Positions 1 through 6,954 of a DNA stretch of 11,593 nt are shown piece by piece. Position numbers and translations under genes: made by a program. Position 1 is the stretch's first letter; the number at the start of each line of letters is the position of its first letter. The DNA is taken from NCBI GenBank assembly GCA_021732965.1, contig JAKFVZ010000357.1:1-11593 (forward strand). Direction: 5' to 3'. This DNA comes from Reyranella sp. Its GTDB lineage: Bacteria; Pseudomonadota; Alphaproteobacteria; Reyranellales; Reyranellaceae. The notes beneath the pieces are model-generated. The model was not told where the DNA came from. It did not search any database and worked only from the letters and a program-made list of their open reading frames with translations.

Positions 1-1535
1 CCGCGCGAGATCGCCGCGCCCAGTTCGTCGGGCGATCCGACACGCAGCGCATCGATTCCAAAGCTCTCGGCCATCTTCACGAAGTCCGGATTGCGCAGGT
101 CCGTTGCGATGGTTCGGTTGTTGAACTACTGCTGCTGGATGCGTTTCACGTTGCCGAAGGCACCGTCGCTGAACACCACGGCCACGACGCCGATCCCGTG
201 CTGGGCGGCCGTCGCCATTTCCATCGCGGTGAACATGAATCCGCCGTCGCCGCTGATCGACAGCACGGCACTGTCGGGCTTGGCGATCTTGGCGCCGAGC
301 GAGGTCGCGTAGCCCCAGCCCAGCGTGCCCTGGTAGCCCGGCGACAGGAAGGTGCGCGGCCTGTAGGTCGGCCAGGCGAAGCGGGCGGCATAGCCCATCT
401 GCGTCAGCTCATCGACCAGGATGCCGTCCTCGGGCAGGGCTTTTCGCATGGCTTCGAGGTAGGCGATCTGCGGCGCCAGCAGGTCGCGGATCTTCTTCGT
501 GGACGCCGCCTTGATCTCGGCAACCTGCTCGGCCCGGCCGTTGCGCTTCATATTGTGCCTGGCCAAGCGATCGGCCAGCACCCTCAGCGTCGCTGTGGCG
601 TCGCCCACGATTCCGATCTCCGGCTTGCGCTGGCGGTCGAGTTCCTCGCTGTCGGCGTCGATGCGGATGATCTTCAGCGTGTCGTCGATGCCCCAGTTCT
701 GCTGCTGCGGCTGCAGGCGCGTGCCGACCGCCAGCACGACGTCGGCCTCGCCCCAGAACTGGTAGCCGGCCGGCGAGGTGACCGAGAGGCGATGGCGGCC
801 ATCGATCACGCCCTGGCCCATGCGGCCGGTCATCACCGGCGCGTCGAGCAGCTCGGCGATGCGCTGGACGAATTCGCCGGCACCTTGAGCGCCCCCGCCC
901 ACGACAATCATCGGGCGCTGGGCACCGCCCAGCAGCCTGGCGGCGCGCTCGACCGCGTCCTCGTCGACCGGGCAGGGGTCGGCCAGCGCGGCCGTGCCGA
1001 TCAGCTCGACTGGCGCACGACGCGCCCAGGTGTCCATCGCGCATTCGAGTGCGACGGGACGCTGGCGCCCCGAGAGCAGGCGGCGGAAGGCCTCGTTCAC
1101 GAGTCCCGGCGCGGCGCTGGGCGAGGGGATGCGGTCGGCCCACTTGGTCAGGCCGCGCATGATCGCCAGCTGGTCGGGCAGTTCGTGCAACAAGCCGACG
1201 TTGCGGCCGATCATCGACTGCTGGATCTGGCCCGTGAGCGCCAGCACCGGCGCATTGACCGCATAGGCAGTCGACAGCGCCGCCGTCGTGTTGAGAAAGC
1301 CCGGCCCGGGCACGACGACGTATGCCGAGGGCTTGCCGGCGGCCATCGCATAGCCCAGCGCCATGTAGGCGCAGGCCTGCTCGTGGCGGGCGTGGATCGG
1401 CCGGATCGCGTTGGTGCGATCGTAGAGGGCGTCGAAGAACGGGTCGTTCTGGACGCCGGGAAGGCAGAAGAGGGTGTCGATGCCGTTCACTTCCAGCATC
1501 GACACGACGGTTTGGGCGGTGGTGAGGGTTTGCAT
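1..1535 (-). pseudogene. ThDP-dependent acetolactate synthase-like enzyme, interrupted by in-frame TAG; 3' end outside window
   Basis: A member of the ThDP enzyme superfamily (acetolactate synthase / benzoylformate decarboxylase type), which acts on 2-oxo acids in the cytoplasm; the substrate cannot be read from sequence. The N-terminal Pyr domain has the RHEQ motif with the cofactor-activating glutamate at E52. A central Rossmann-like domain lies at about 190-320. The C-terminal PP domain has GDG at 429-431 and FSDGAFGNV at about 455-463, where relatives usually show N-N or N-D instead of S-D. Translation stops at TAG (126-128) after 469 residues, but the same frame continues on the other side with conserved-looking sequence (FNNRTIATDLRNPDF) for 41 codons to the edge. 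Family members are about 530-570 residues, so the stop removes the end of the PP domain. The ATG at 1535 has a modest GAGG upstream. It lies 34 nt behind the TctC-like gene, so probably in one operon. It is either a nonsense mutant or a base-call error. Confidence 0.85.
126..128 (-). other. In-frame amber codon inside the ThDP enzyme gene
   Basis: On the minus strand the codons read R-I-Q-Q-Q-TAG-F-N-N-R-T-I-A-T-D-L. Homologous sequence on both sides in one frame points to a single-base substitution (for example CAG to TAG) rather than an indel. TAG also ends both receptor genes in this window, so it is an ordinary stop here. Confidence 0.85.
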
Positions 1536-1569
1536 GCCCTCAGTCTACACGCGCCAGGCCGGGTTCGCG

Positions 1570-2562
1570 CTACTCCACGCGCGCGCCAGAGGCCTTGATG
1601 ATCGGCGCGAGACGGGCTTCTTCGGAATCGCGGTAGGCCAGGGTGTCGGCGGGGCTGCGCCAGATCGCGACGGCGGCCTGGTCGAAGAACTTGGCCTTGA
1701 GGTCTTCGCTCTCCAGTGCCTTCTTCGACAGCTCCGACAGTCGGGCGACGATCTCGGGCGGCAGCTTCGCGGGGCCCGTGAGCGTGGTCCACGAGTTGAT
1801 GTCGAAGCCCGGCAGGGTCTCGGCGATGGCGGGCACGTCCGGCACGACCGGGCTTCGCTGGGCGGAGGTTACCCCCAGCGCCCTTACCTTGCCGGGACGG
1901 GATTGGGCCAGCGCGCCGGGGATGTTGTCGAAGATCATGTGGATCTGGCCGGCCAGCAGGTCCTGCATCGCGGGTCCGCCCCCGCGGTAGGGGACATGGA
2001 TGATGTCGACCTTGGCCATGAGCTTGAACAGCTCGCCCGACAGATGCAGCGTCGTGCCCGATCCGGCCGAGCCGTAGGAATATTTGCCGGGATTCTTGCG
2101 CAGGAGCTCGATCAACTCGGGGACGGTCTTGGCCGGCACATCGAGATTGACCACCAGCATGTTGGGCAACTGCCACATCGTCGAGATGAACGTGAAGTCG
2201 GTCCGGGCGTTGAACGGCAGCTTCGCATAGAGCGTCGGCGAGATGGCATGAGTGGCAATACCGCCGAGGCCCAGCGTGTAGCCGTCGGGCGGCGACTGCG
2301 CGAGTGCGTCCACTCCAACATTGCCGCCGGAGCCGCCCTTGTTCTCGACGATCCACTGCTGGCCGCTCAGTTCGGTCATCTTGGCGCAGAACATGCGCGA
2401 CAGCGTGTCGGTCGCGCCGCCAGCGGGGTATGGGTTGATGTAGCGGATGGTCTTGTTTGGATAGGTGCCCTGGGCATTCACGATGGCCGGAGCGGCGAGG
2501 GTTGCCGCGGCGATTCCGCCCACGACCGTGCGGCGCCCGATCAGACGCTTGGCGATTGTCAT
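1570..2562 (-). CDS. TctC/Bug-family tripartite tricarboxylate transporter receptor protein
   Basis: A 330-residue periplasmic solute-binding protein of the Bug/TctC family, which captures small carboxylates for TctAB-type transporters or acts as an orphan receptor. The signal peptide covers residues 1-30 (basic start with an RR pair, hydrophobic core, cleavage after VNA before QG). Family blocks follow in order: the YPAGGATDTLSR ligand loop, GGSGGNVG, SPPDGYTL, YGSAGSGTTLH, HVPYRGGGPAMQDLLAGQ and KVRALGVTSAQRSPVVPDVP. Length is normal for the family. The start at 2562 is chosen because GGAGG (complement of 2571-2575) lies 8 nt upstream and the signal peptide begins there; the open frame extends to 2778 but that part is intergenic. 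It ends in TAG 34 nt before the ThDP enzyme start, which suggests co-transcription and that its ligand could be that enzyme's substrate, though this is inference. No TctA or TctB gene is visible. Confidence 0.93.
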   Translation of the reverse strand: MTIAKRLIGRRTVVGGIAAATLAAPAIVNAQGTYPNKTIRYINPYPAGGATDTLSRMFCAKMTELSGQQWIVENKGGSGGNVGVDALAQSPPDGYTLGLGGIATHAISPTLYAKLPFNARTDFTFISTMWQLPNMLVVNLDVPAKTVPELIELLRKNPGKYSYGSAGSGTTLHLSGELFKLMAKVDIIHVPYRGGGPAMQDLLAGQIHMIFDNIPGALAQSRPGKVRALGVTSAQRSPVVPDVPAIAETLPGFDINSWTTLTGPAKLPPEIVARLSELSKKALESEDLKAKFFDQAAVAIWRSPADTLAYRDSEEARLAPIIKASGARVE

Positions 2563-2570
2563 TTTTGTTT

Positions 2571-2576
2571 CCTCCC
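2571..2576 (-). promoter_or_regulatory. Strong Shine-Dalgarno site of the first TctC-like gene
   Basis: Reads GGGAGG on the minus strand, 8 nt from the ATG at 2562. It decides the start against an in-frame ATG at 2778. The same GGGAGGAAAC context occurs before the second receptor gene. Confidence 0.8.
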
Positions 2577-2579
2577 TTT

Positions 2580-2616
2580 GACGGCAGGGAGCGTGCCAAA
2601 AACCGGACCTGCCGTC
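2580..2616 (-). promoter_or_regulatory. Leader hairpin next to the ribosome binding site
   Basis: A perfect 9-bp inverted repeat, GACGGCAGG (2580-2588) with CCTGCCGTC (2608-2616), has a 19-nt loop. In the receptor transcript it ends 3-4 nt before the GGGAGG ribosome binding site. Its loop contains one arm of a second inverted repeat (2595-2608 with 2659-2672), so the two folds compete. A role in translation control is inference; no known riboswitch class is recognised. Confidence 0.4.
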
Positions 2617-2672
2617 GATGGGGGAGCCCCGAATGCCTTGATAAAGTCCCGGGATTGTGTCCGGTTTTGGGC
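2595..2672. repeat. 14-bp imperfect inverted repeat in the divergent intergenic region
   Basis: The arm GCCAAAAACCGGAC (2595-2608) matches the reverse complement of GTCCGGTTTTGGGC (2659-2672) at 13 of 14 positions, separated by 50 nt. It lies between the divergent receptor and TPR genes. It could be an RNA stem in the receptor leader or a pair of operator half-sites; the sequence alone does not decide. Confidence 0.5.
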
Positions 2673-2789
2673 ATGGCCGGCCTTGCCACTGCCTTCCAAA
2701 TATCTGAAAAGTCGCGTCCATTGGGTACATTCGCCGATCAGGTGCAAAATGGCTTTGGGGGCCATGGCGCACCGGCAAGAGGAATGGTC

Positions 2790-4409
2790 ATGTGGGGTTT
2801 TGAGCGTTGGGTCGCAGCGCGCTGGGTCGCCCGCGGCGTTGCCTTGGGAGCACTGTGTTCCGTGGCCGCGACACCGCTGGCGGCGCAGCAGCGGCCTGCA
2901 AGCCAGCCTGCGCCGGCAGGCCAGGCGCAGCCCGCGCCCGCGCAAGCCGGGCCCGCCAAGCCGCAGGGGCAGGCCGCCCAGCCGGCGCAGCAGACCGCGG
3001 CGAGGAAGGCCAGGAAGCCGGGCGAGCCCTCGGAAATGGATGTCTGCTACGGCATGACCGGCGCCAGCGCGGAGGGCAAGATCGAGGCCTGCACAGACGT
3101 GATCGACAATGGTCTGGCGTCGGGCGGCGCGCTCGCGCTCGCCTATCTCCATCGCGGCATGTCGTGGAAGGGGCCGGACAGCGACAAGCGCTCCAAGTCC
3201 GACTTCCGCACGGCCGTGCGCATGTACAACGACGCCGTCATGGCGCAGCCGCTCAACGCGCATCTCTACATCCAGCGCGGCGTCGTGCATCAGACGATCG
3301 GCGAGGCCGACCGTGCGATCATCGACTACAGCGATGCCATACGGCTCGCGCCGCGCGATACGCTTCCGCTGATCAACCGCGGCGTCGTGCTCTACACGCG
3401 CAAGGACAACAACGAGGGCGCGATCGCCGACTTCAACGCGGCACTCAAGATCAACAACAAGGAAATCAGCGCCTGGACCAACCGCGGCATCGTCTATCGC
3501 AAGAAGGGCGACGTTAACCAGGCCATCGCGGACTTCACCACGGCCATCAAGATCCTGCCGGAGAAGATCCAGCCGGTATCGCTCACGATCGTGCCCGACT
3601 CGGTCACCAGCCAGCTCGCCAAGTCGCCGCAGCAGGAGGCCAACCGCATCGCGCTGCAGGCCGCCTTCGTCCATTTCCAGCGCGGCCTCGCCTGGTACGA
3701 CAAGAACGACTACGACAAGGCAATCGCCGATTTCTCCGAGTCGATCCGCCTCAATCCGCGCGACGGCTCGCCCTGGGTCGGCCGTGGCGCGTCGTACATG
3801 TACAAGAACGACCTGAAGCAGGCGATCGCCGACTTCACGGAAAGCATCAGGCTGGCGCCCGGCCAGGCCTTCGCGCACATGCAGCGTGGCATTGCCTATC
3901 ATCGCATCGGCGATTCCGAGAACGCGCTCGCCGACTACACGGCGGCCCACGAACTCACCCCCAAGGACCCGAGCCCGCTCGTCAATCGCGGGATCGTCTA
4001 CTACACGAAGAAGGGCAAGTTCGAGGAGGCGGTCGCCGACTTCGATCTGGCCCTGAAGCTCAATCCGAAGGAAGTGAACGCGCTGATCAACCGCGGCGTC
4101 ACGTGGCGGCAGCGCAACGATCCGGACCGCGCCATCAGCGACTTCACGGAGGCCGTTCGCCTCGGACTGCAGACGTCCGATATCCTGAAGCTCACGCAGA
4201 AGGACAAGGACGGGAAGAAGGATCCGGCGGCGGCGCAGACCGCCGACCAGGTCGCCAATGCCTACTACCAGCGCGGCATGGCGATGGTGGACAAACAGGA
4301 ATACGAGGCGGCCGTGAAGGATTTCGAGGCTGCGCTCGAGATCAACGACAAGGAGCCGCGCGCCTATCTCGGCCGCGGTGCCACCTACCTCAAGATGGAC
4401 AAGACGTAA
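2790..4409 (+). CDS. Exported TPR-repeat protein, N-terminal part (stops at in-frame TAA)
   Basis: This part encodes 539 residues. Residues 1-32 look like a signal peptide (hydrophobic core, cleavage near PLAA before QQ). A Pro/Ala/Gln-rich linker runs to about 75, followed by a two-cysteine segment (DVCYG and IEACTDVI), then about ten TPRs of 34-35 residues with the pattern RG-Y-x9-AIADF-x-AI-L-P. Two longer insertions break the array, after the fourth and ninth repeats. The protein is probably periplasmic or cell-surface and a protein-interaction scaffold; no enzyme domain is seen. The ATG at 2790 is preferred over ATG 2784 because AGAGGA (2778-2783) is 6 nt from 2790 but abuts 2784. The frame stops at TAA 4407-4409, between helices A and B of the eleventh repeat, and resumes at once in the same frame. 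Without that codon the product would be 873-874 residues. It is divergent from the first receptor gene. Confidence 0.85.
   Translation: MWGFERWVAARWVARGVALGALCSVAATPLAAQQRPASQPAPAGQAQPAPAQAGPAKPQGQAAQPAQQTAARKARKPGEPSEMDVCYGMTGASAEGKIEACTDVIDNGLASGGALALAYLHRGMSWKGPDSDKRSKSDFRTAVRMYNDAVMAQPLNAHLYIQRGVVHQTIGEADRAIIDYSDAIRLAPRDTLPLINRGVVLYTRKDNNEGAIADFNAALKINNKEISAWTNRGIVYRKKGDVNQAIADFTTAIKILPEKIQPVSLTIVPDSVTSQLAKSPQQEANRIALQAAFVHFQRGLAWYDKNDYDKAIADFSESIRLNPRDGSPWVGRGASYMYKNDLKQAIADFTESIRLAPGQAFAHMQRGIAYHRIGDSENALADYTAAHELTPKDPSPLVNRGIVYYTKKGKFEEAVADFDLALKLNPKEVNALINRGVTWRQRNDPDRAISDFTEAVRLGLQTSDILKLTQKDKDGKKDPAAAQTADQVANAYYQRGMAMVDKQEYEAAVKDFEAALEINDKEPRAYLGRGATYLKMDKT
4407..4409 (+). other. 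In-frame ochre codon inside the TPR gene
   Basis: The codons read Y-L-K-M-D-K-T-TAA-Q-A-V-A-D-L-D. The neighbouring repeat aligns without gap as Y-H-R-I-D-N-Y-D-K-A-I-A-D-Y, placing the stop at a position normally Asp or Glu. GAA to TAA is a one-base change. No frameshift is present. Confidence 0.9.
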
Positions 4410-4415
4410 CAGGCG

Positions 4416-5411
4416 GTGGCCGACCTCGACCGCGCCATCGAACTCGCGCCGGGCATGGCTTTCGCATACTTCGAGCGTGGCGCCGCCTATCACCGCATCG
4501 ACAACTACGACAAGGCGATCGCCGACTACACGGCGTCGATCGAGATCGACCCGAAGGAACCGCTGGCCTACATCAACCGCGGCATGTCGAAAATTTTCAA
4601 GGACAAGGTCGACGAGGCGATCATCGACTTCGACGCCGCCCTGAAAATCAGCCCCGACGACATCAACGCCCTGATCCAGCGCGGCTTCGCCTACGGACTG
4701 AAGAAGGATTTTCCGCGGGCGCTGGCCGACATCGACGATGCGCTGCGCCTGTCACCGGGCAATCCGACGGCGCTTTACTACCGCGCGCAGGTCATGGCGT
4801 TCCGCGGCGATGCCGGCCGCGCAATCGAGGACTACACGCAGGCTGTCAAGACCGACCAGAAGAACCCGCGCATCTATGCCAGCCGTGCCAATCTCTACAG
4901 TAACCTGGGCGAGTACGAGAACGCGATCGAGGACCTCGACCAGGCGATCCGGTTGCGCCCTCGCGATGCCAACCTGTACCTCAACCGCGGCATCGCCTAC
5001 TTCAACAAGAGCGATTATGCCAAAGCCGTCGCGGACTACGACGAAGCCCTGAGGCTCGATCCGAAGATGTCGCCCGCGCTGAACAACCGCTGCCTCACTC
5101 GGGCCGTGATGGGCTCCAATCTCGAGGGGGCGCTCGCCGACTGCAACGAGGTGCTGAAGCTTGTGCCGAACGATCCTTACGCGCACGACAATATCGGGCT
5201 GATCAATCTCAAGTTGAAGCAGTACGACAAGGCGATCGCGCAGTACAATCTGTCGCTCAGGACAGATCCGGATCGCGCCCGCGCGCTCTACGGGCGCGGG
5301 CTCGCGCGGACGCGCAATGGCCAGGGGCCGGCCGGTATTTCGGACATGTCGACCGCGTCGGGCATCCAGCCGAACATCGCCGAGGAGTTCAAGCGCTACG
5401 GCGTCAACTGA
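4416..5411 (+). CDS. TPR-repeat protein, C-terminal part (same frame as the gene upstream)
   Basis: It begins with the second helix of TPR 11 and carries about nine more repeats (for example AFAYFERGAAYHRIDNYDKA), ending in a degenerate repeat and the tail EEFKRYGVN before TGA. The first possible start after the TAA is GTG 4416, with only a weak AGG 2 nt upstream, so independent or re-initiated translation would be poor and the piece would lack a signal peptide. It is best read as the remainder of one gene (2790-5411) split by a single nonsense codon. It is 331 residues if started at the GTG. A 95-nt gap follows before the small membrane protein gene. Confidence 0.75.
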   Translation: MADLDRAIELAPGMAFAYFERGAAYHRIDNYDKAIADYTASIEIDPKEPLAYINRGMSKIFKDKVDEAIIDFDAALKISPDDINALIQRGFAYGLKKDFPRALADIDDALRLSPGNPTALYYRAQVMAFRGDAGRAIEDYTQAVKTDQKNPRIYASRANLYSNLGEYENAIEDLDQAIRLRPRDANLYLNRGIAYFNKSDYAKAVADYDEALRLDPKMSPALNNRCLTRAVMGSNLEGALADCNEVLKLVPNDPYAHDNIGLINLKLKQYDKAIAQYNLSLRTDPDRARALYGRGLARTRNGQGPAGISDMSTASGIQPNIAEEFKRYGVN

Positions 5412-5430
5412 AGCCGCACGTTGTGCGCGA

Positions 5431-5460
5431 TCCGGCTACCCGATAATTGAGGAAGCCGGA
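5431..5460 (+). repeat. 7-bp inverted repeat after the TPR gene
   Basis: TCCGGCT (5431-5437) pairs perfectly with AGCCGGA (5454-5460) across a 16-nt AT-richer loop. It lies 20 nt after the TPR stop and before the small gene's ribosome binding site. No T-run follows, so it is not a clear intrinsic terminator; it may be an mRNA-stabilising or attenuating stem. Confidence 0.35.
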
Positions 5461-5506
5461 GCGACGCGATTGTCGGCGTCCTCCCAACCCAAAAGGGGGA
5501 TACGAC

Positions 5507-5668
5507 ATGTTGTTCAACGGGTACATTGCCTCCACCGACCTCATCGCCATCGCCCTCGTGGTGATCTTCGGCCTGCTTGCACTCGTTCAGCGCCAGCGCT
5601 CGTGGCTGGCCGCCGCGACGATCGTGGTGGTGATCTGGGCGGTGATCCGCTTCATACGCCCCTTCTGA
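5507..5668 (+). CDS. Small membrane protein, 53 residues, two predicted transmembrane helices
   Basis: Function not recognised. The product has a short polar start (MLFNGYIAST), a hydrophobic helix at about 10-28 (DLIAIALVVIFGLLALV), a basic/polar turn QRQRS, a second helix at about 32-49 (WLAAATIVVVIWAVIRF) and a basic end. This is a small hairpin membrane protein with the positive loop probably facing the cytoplasm. The ATG at 5507 is chosen because AGGGGGA (5494-5500) lies about 7 nt upstream; an earlier in-frame ATG at 5447 lies in the spacer and would add a basic, non-membrane leader. It follows the TPR gene on the same strand by 95 nt, so co-transcription is possible. It is convergent with the second receptor gene. 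Confidence 0.7.
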   Translation: MLFNGYIASTDLIAIALVVIFGLLALVQRQRSWLAAATIVVVIWAVIRFIRPF

Positions 5669-5670
5669 AG

Positions 5671-5698
5671 GTCGTCGCCGCGGCTAGTCGGCGACGGC
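5671..5698. terminator. Possible bidirectional hairpin between convergent genes
   Basis: GTCGTCGCCG (5671-5680) pairs with CGGCGACGGC (5689-5698), about 9 Watson-Crick pairs plus one G-T, around an 8-nt loop. It lies 3 nt after the small gene's stop and covers the stop codon of the convergent receptor gene. There is no U-tract on either side, so a stem with a different termination mode, or mere GC-rich chance pairing, is possible. Confidence 0.35.
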
Positions 5699-6673
5699 TC
5701 CGGAGTCCTTCACCGCCTTGCCCCACTTGGGCACGTCGCGCTGCAGCACCTCGGTCAGACCTTGCGGCGATGAGGCCACCACCGCGAGGCCGATCTTCGC
5801 CAGTCGTTCGCGCGTCTCCGGCTCGCGCAACGTCGCGGTGATCTCCTGGTTCAGTTTGGCCACGATGTCGGCCGGGATGCCGGGCGGGCCCATGATCGCG
5901 AGCCAGCTGTCGCCCTCGAAGGCGATTCCACCTTCTGCGAAGGTCGGCACGTCGGGCAGGGCGGGCGAGCGCTTCGAGGAGGCCACGCCCAGCGCGCGAA
6001 CCTTGCCGGACTGGATGTGCGGCAGGGCGGTGTTGACGCTGACTGCCGTCATCTGCACTTCGCCCGACAGCAGCGACTGCACCGCCGGCGCACCGCCCTT
6101 GTAGGGCACGTGCACCATGTCGAGCCCGCCCGCGGCCGTGCGGAACAGCTCGATCGTCAGGTGCGAGCCGTTGCCCGTTCCCGCCGAGGAGTAGGTAAGC
6201 TTGCCGGGCTGGCTCTTCACCAGCGCCACGAACTCCTTCGGCGTCTGCGCCGGCACAGAGGGATGAATCATGATCACCGTGGGGAAAGTGGCGGCCAGCA
6301 TGACCGGCGTGAAGTCCTTGAAGACATCGTAGGAGAGCTTGCTGCCGTAGAGCGTGGGTGCGATGGCGTGCGTGCCGTTGTCGGCGATCACCAGCGTGTA
6401 GCCGTCGGGCGCGCTCTTGGAGACCAGCGCGCTGCCCACCGTGCCGCCGGCGCCGGTACGGTTCTCGACCACGACCTGCTGCCCGATCCGCTCGCCGAAC
6501 TTCTGCGCCAGGATACGGGCGAAGGTGTCGGAGTTGCCACCGGGAGCGTGCGGCGCCACCAGCCGGATGGTCCGTGTGGGAAACGCCGTGCCCTGCGCGG
6601 CAGCGGGCCCTGCACCCGAGGCGGCCAGCATCCCGATGAGCCCGAGCGCCTGGCGGCGGGTCGTCTTCGTCAT
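5684..6673 (-). CDS. TctC/Bug-family tripartite tricarboxylate transporter receptor protein (second copy)
   Basis: A 329-residue periplasmic solute receptor. The signal peptide at 1-26 has a twin-arginine-like start (TTRRQALGL) and cleavage after AAA before QG. Family blocks follow: TIRLVAPHAPGGNSDTFAR, VVENRTGAGGTVGS, SAPDGYTL, YSSAGTGNGSHL, HVPYKGGAPAVQSLLSGE and KVRALGVASSKRSPALPDVP, ending in VAD then TAG. The start at 6673 has GGAGG (complement of 6682-6686) 8 nt upstream; the open frame runs to 6802 but that extension is intergenic. It is clearly homologous to the receptor at 1570-2562 but differs in the ligand loop (HAPGGNSD against YPAGGATD), so a different ligand is likely. No TctA/TctB or catabolic gene is adjacent. 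The ligand is unknown. Confidence 0.93.
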   Translation of the reverse strand: MTKTTRRQALGLIGMLAASGAGPAAAQGTAFPTRTIRLVAPHAPGGNSDTFARILAQKFGERIGQQVVVENRTGAGGTVGSALVSKSAPDGYTLVIADNGTHAIAPTLYGSKLSYDVFKDFTPVMLAATFPTVIMIHPSVPAQTPKEFVALVKSQPGKLTYSSAGTGNGSHLTIELFRTAAGGLDMVHVPYKGGAPAVQSLLSGEVQMTAVSVNTALPHIQSGKVRALGVASSKRSPALPDVPTFAEGGIAFEGDSWLAIMGPPGIPADIVAKLNQEITATLREPETRERLAKIGLAVVASSPQGLTEVLQRDVPKWGKAVKDSGAVAD

Positions 6674-6681
6674 TGTCGTTT

Positions 6682-6687
6682 CCTCCC
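6682..6687 (-). promoter_or_regulatory. Strong Shine-Dalgarno site of the second TctC-like gene
   Basis: GGGAGG on the minus strand, 8 nt before the ATG at 6673, in the same GGGAGGAAAC context as the first receptor. It decides this start over the in-frame ATG at 6802. Confidence 0.8.
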
Positions 6688-6847
6688 GTTCTGCTTTTGC
6701 CGGCAGGCTACCACGGCGCCGGATGCGACTCACGCTCACCCATGGGGAGGTGACTTCGCTACGGCACTCCTCTCGACCGACAGCTTGCCCCCATCGTGCC
6801 ACTGCGTTGCACGAAGCCGCGAAGGTCAGTAAGGGAAGGCGCGAACC

Positions 6848-6937
6848 GGATGGGTGGCCGAGCGGTTTAAGGCACCGGTCTTGAAAACCGGCGTGGGTTC
6901 ACGCCCACCGTGGGTTCGAATCCCACCCCCTCCGCCA
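6848..6937 (+). tRNA. tRNA-Ser (anticodon UGA)
   Basis: A 90-nt class II tRNA including the encoded CCA (6935-6937). The acceptor GGATGGG pairs with CCCCTCC, leaving a U4-C69 mismatch. The D arm contains GGCCGAGCGGTTTAAGGC. The anticodon stem CCGGT/ACCGG encloses CTTGAAA with TGA at 6882-6884, which reads UCN codons. A long serine-type variable arm (CGTGGGTTCACGCCCAC) and T arm GTGGG-TTCGAAT-CCCAC follow, with discriminator G. It sits alone, 174 nt from the divergent receptor gene and 17 nt from the end of the convergent SNase-like gene. A weak TTGCAC (6807-6812) lies upstream but no convincing -10. Confidence 0.95.
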
Positions 6938-6954
6938 TATCGCAAATCCGGACT

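Noticed and set aside
1..1535. Naming the ThDP gene ilvB or another specific enzyme
   Set aside because: The sequence supports the superfamily but not a substrate; there is no ilvN/ilvC neighbour and the gene is interrupted.
198..1598. A 466-codon open frame on the plus strand, and another over 1474-3057
   Set aside because: Both lie opposite the ThDP enzyme and receptor genes, are Arg/Gly/His-rich, and match no family.
2457..2789. Upstream extension of the TPR gene to the start of its open frame
   Set aside because: The extension overlaps the receptor gene and its leader; the signal peptide and AGAGGA site place the start at 2790.
126..4409. Genetic code change or pyrrolysine/selenocysteine-type recoding
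   Set aside because: TAG ends both receptor genes normally and the two internal stops are different codons. No recoding element or special tRNA is visible.
2559..4493. A 644-codon open frame on the minus strand
   Set aside because: It is antisense to the TPR array and inherits its periodicity; it runs through the divergent promoter region and has no ribosome binding site or recognisable domain.
5431..5460. Intrinsic terminator after the TPR gene
   Set aside because: The stem is only 7 bp and no T-run follows; it is listed as an inverted repeat only.
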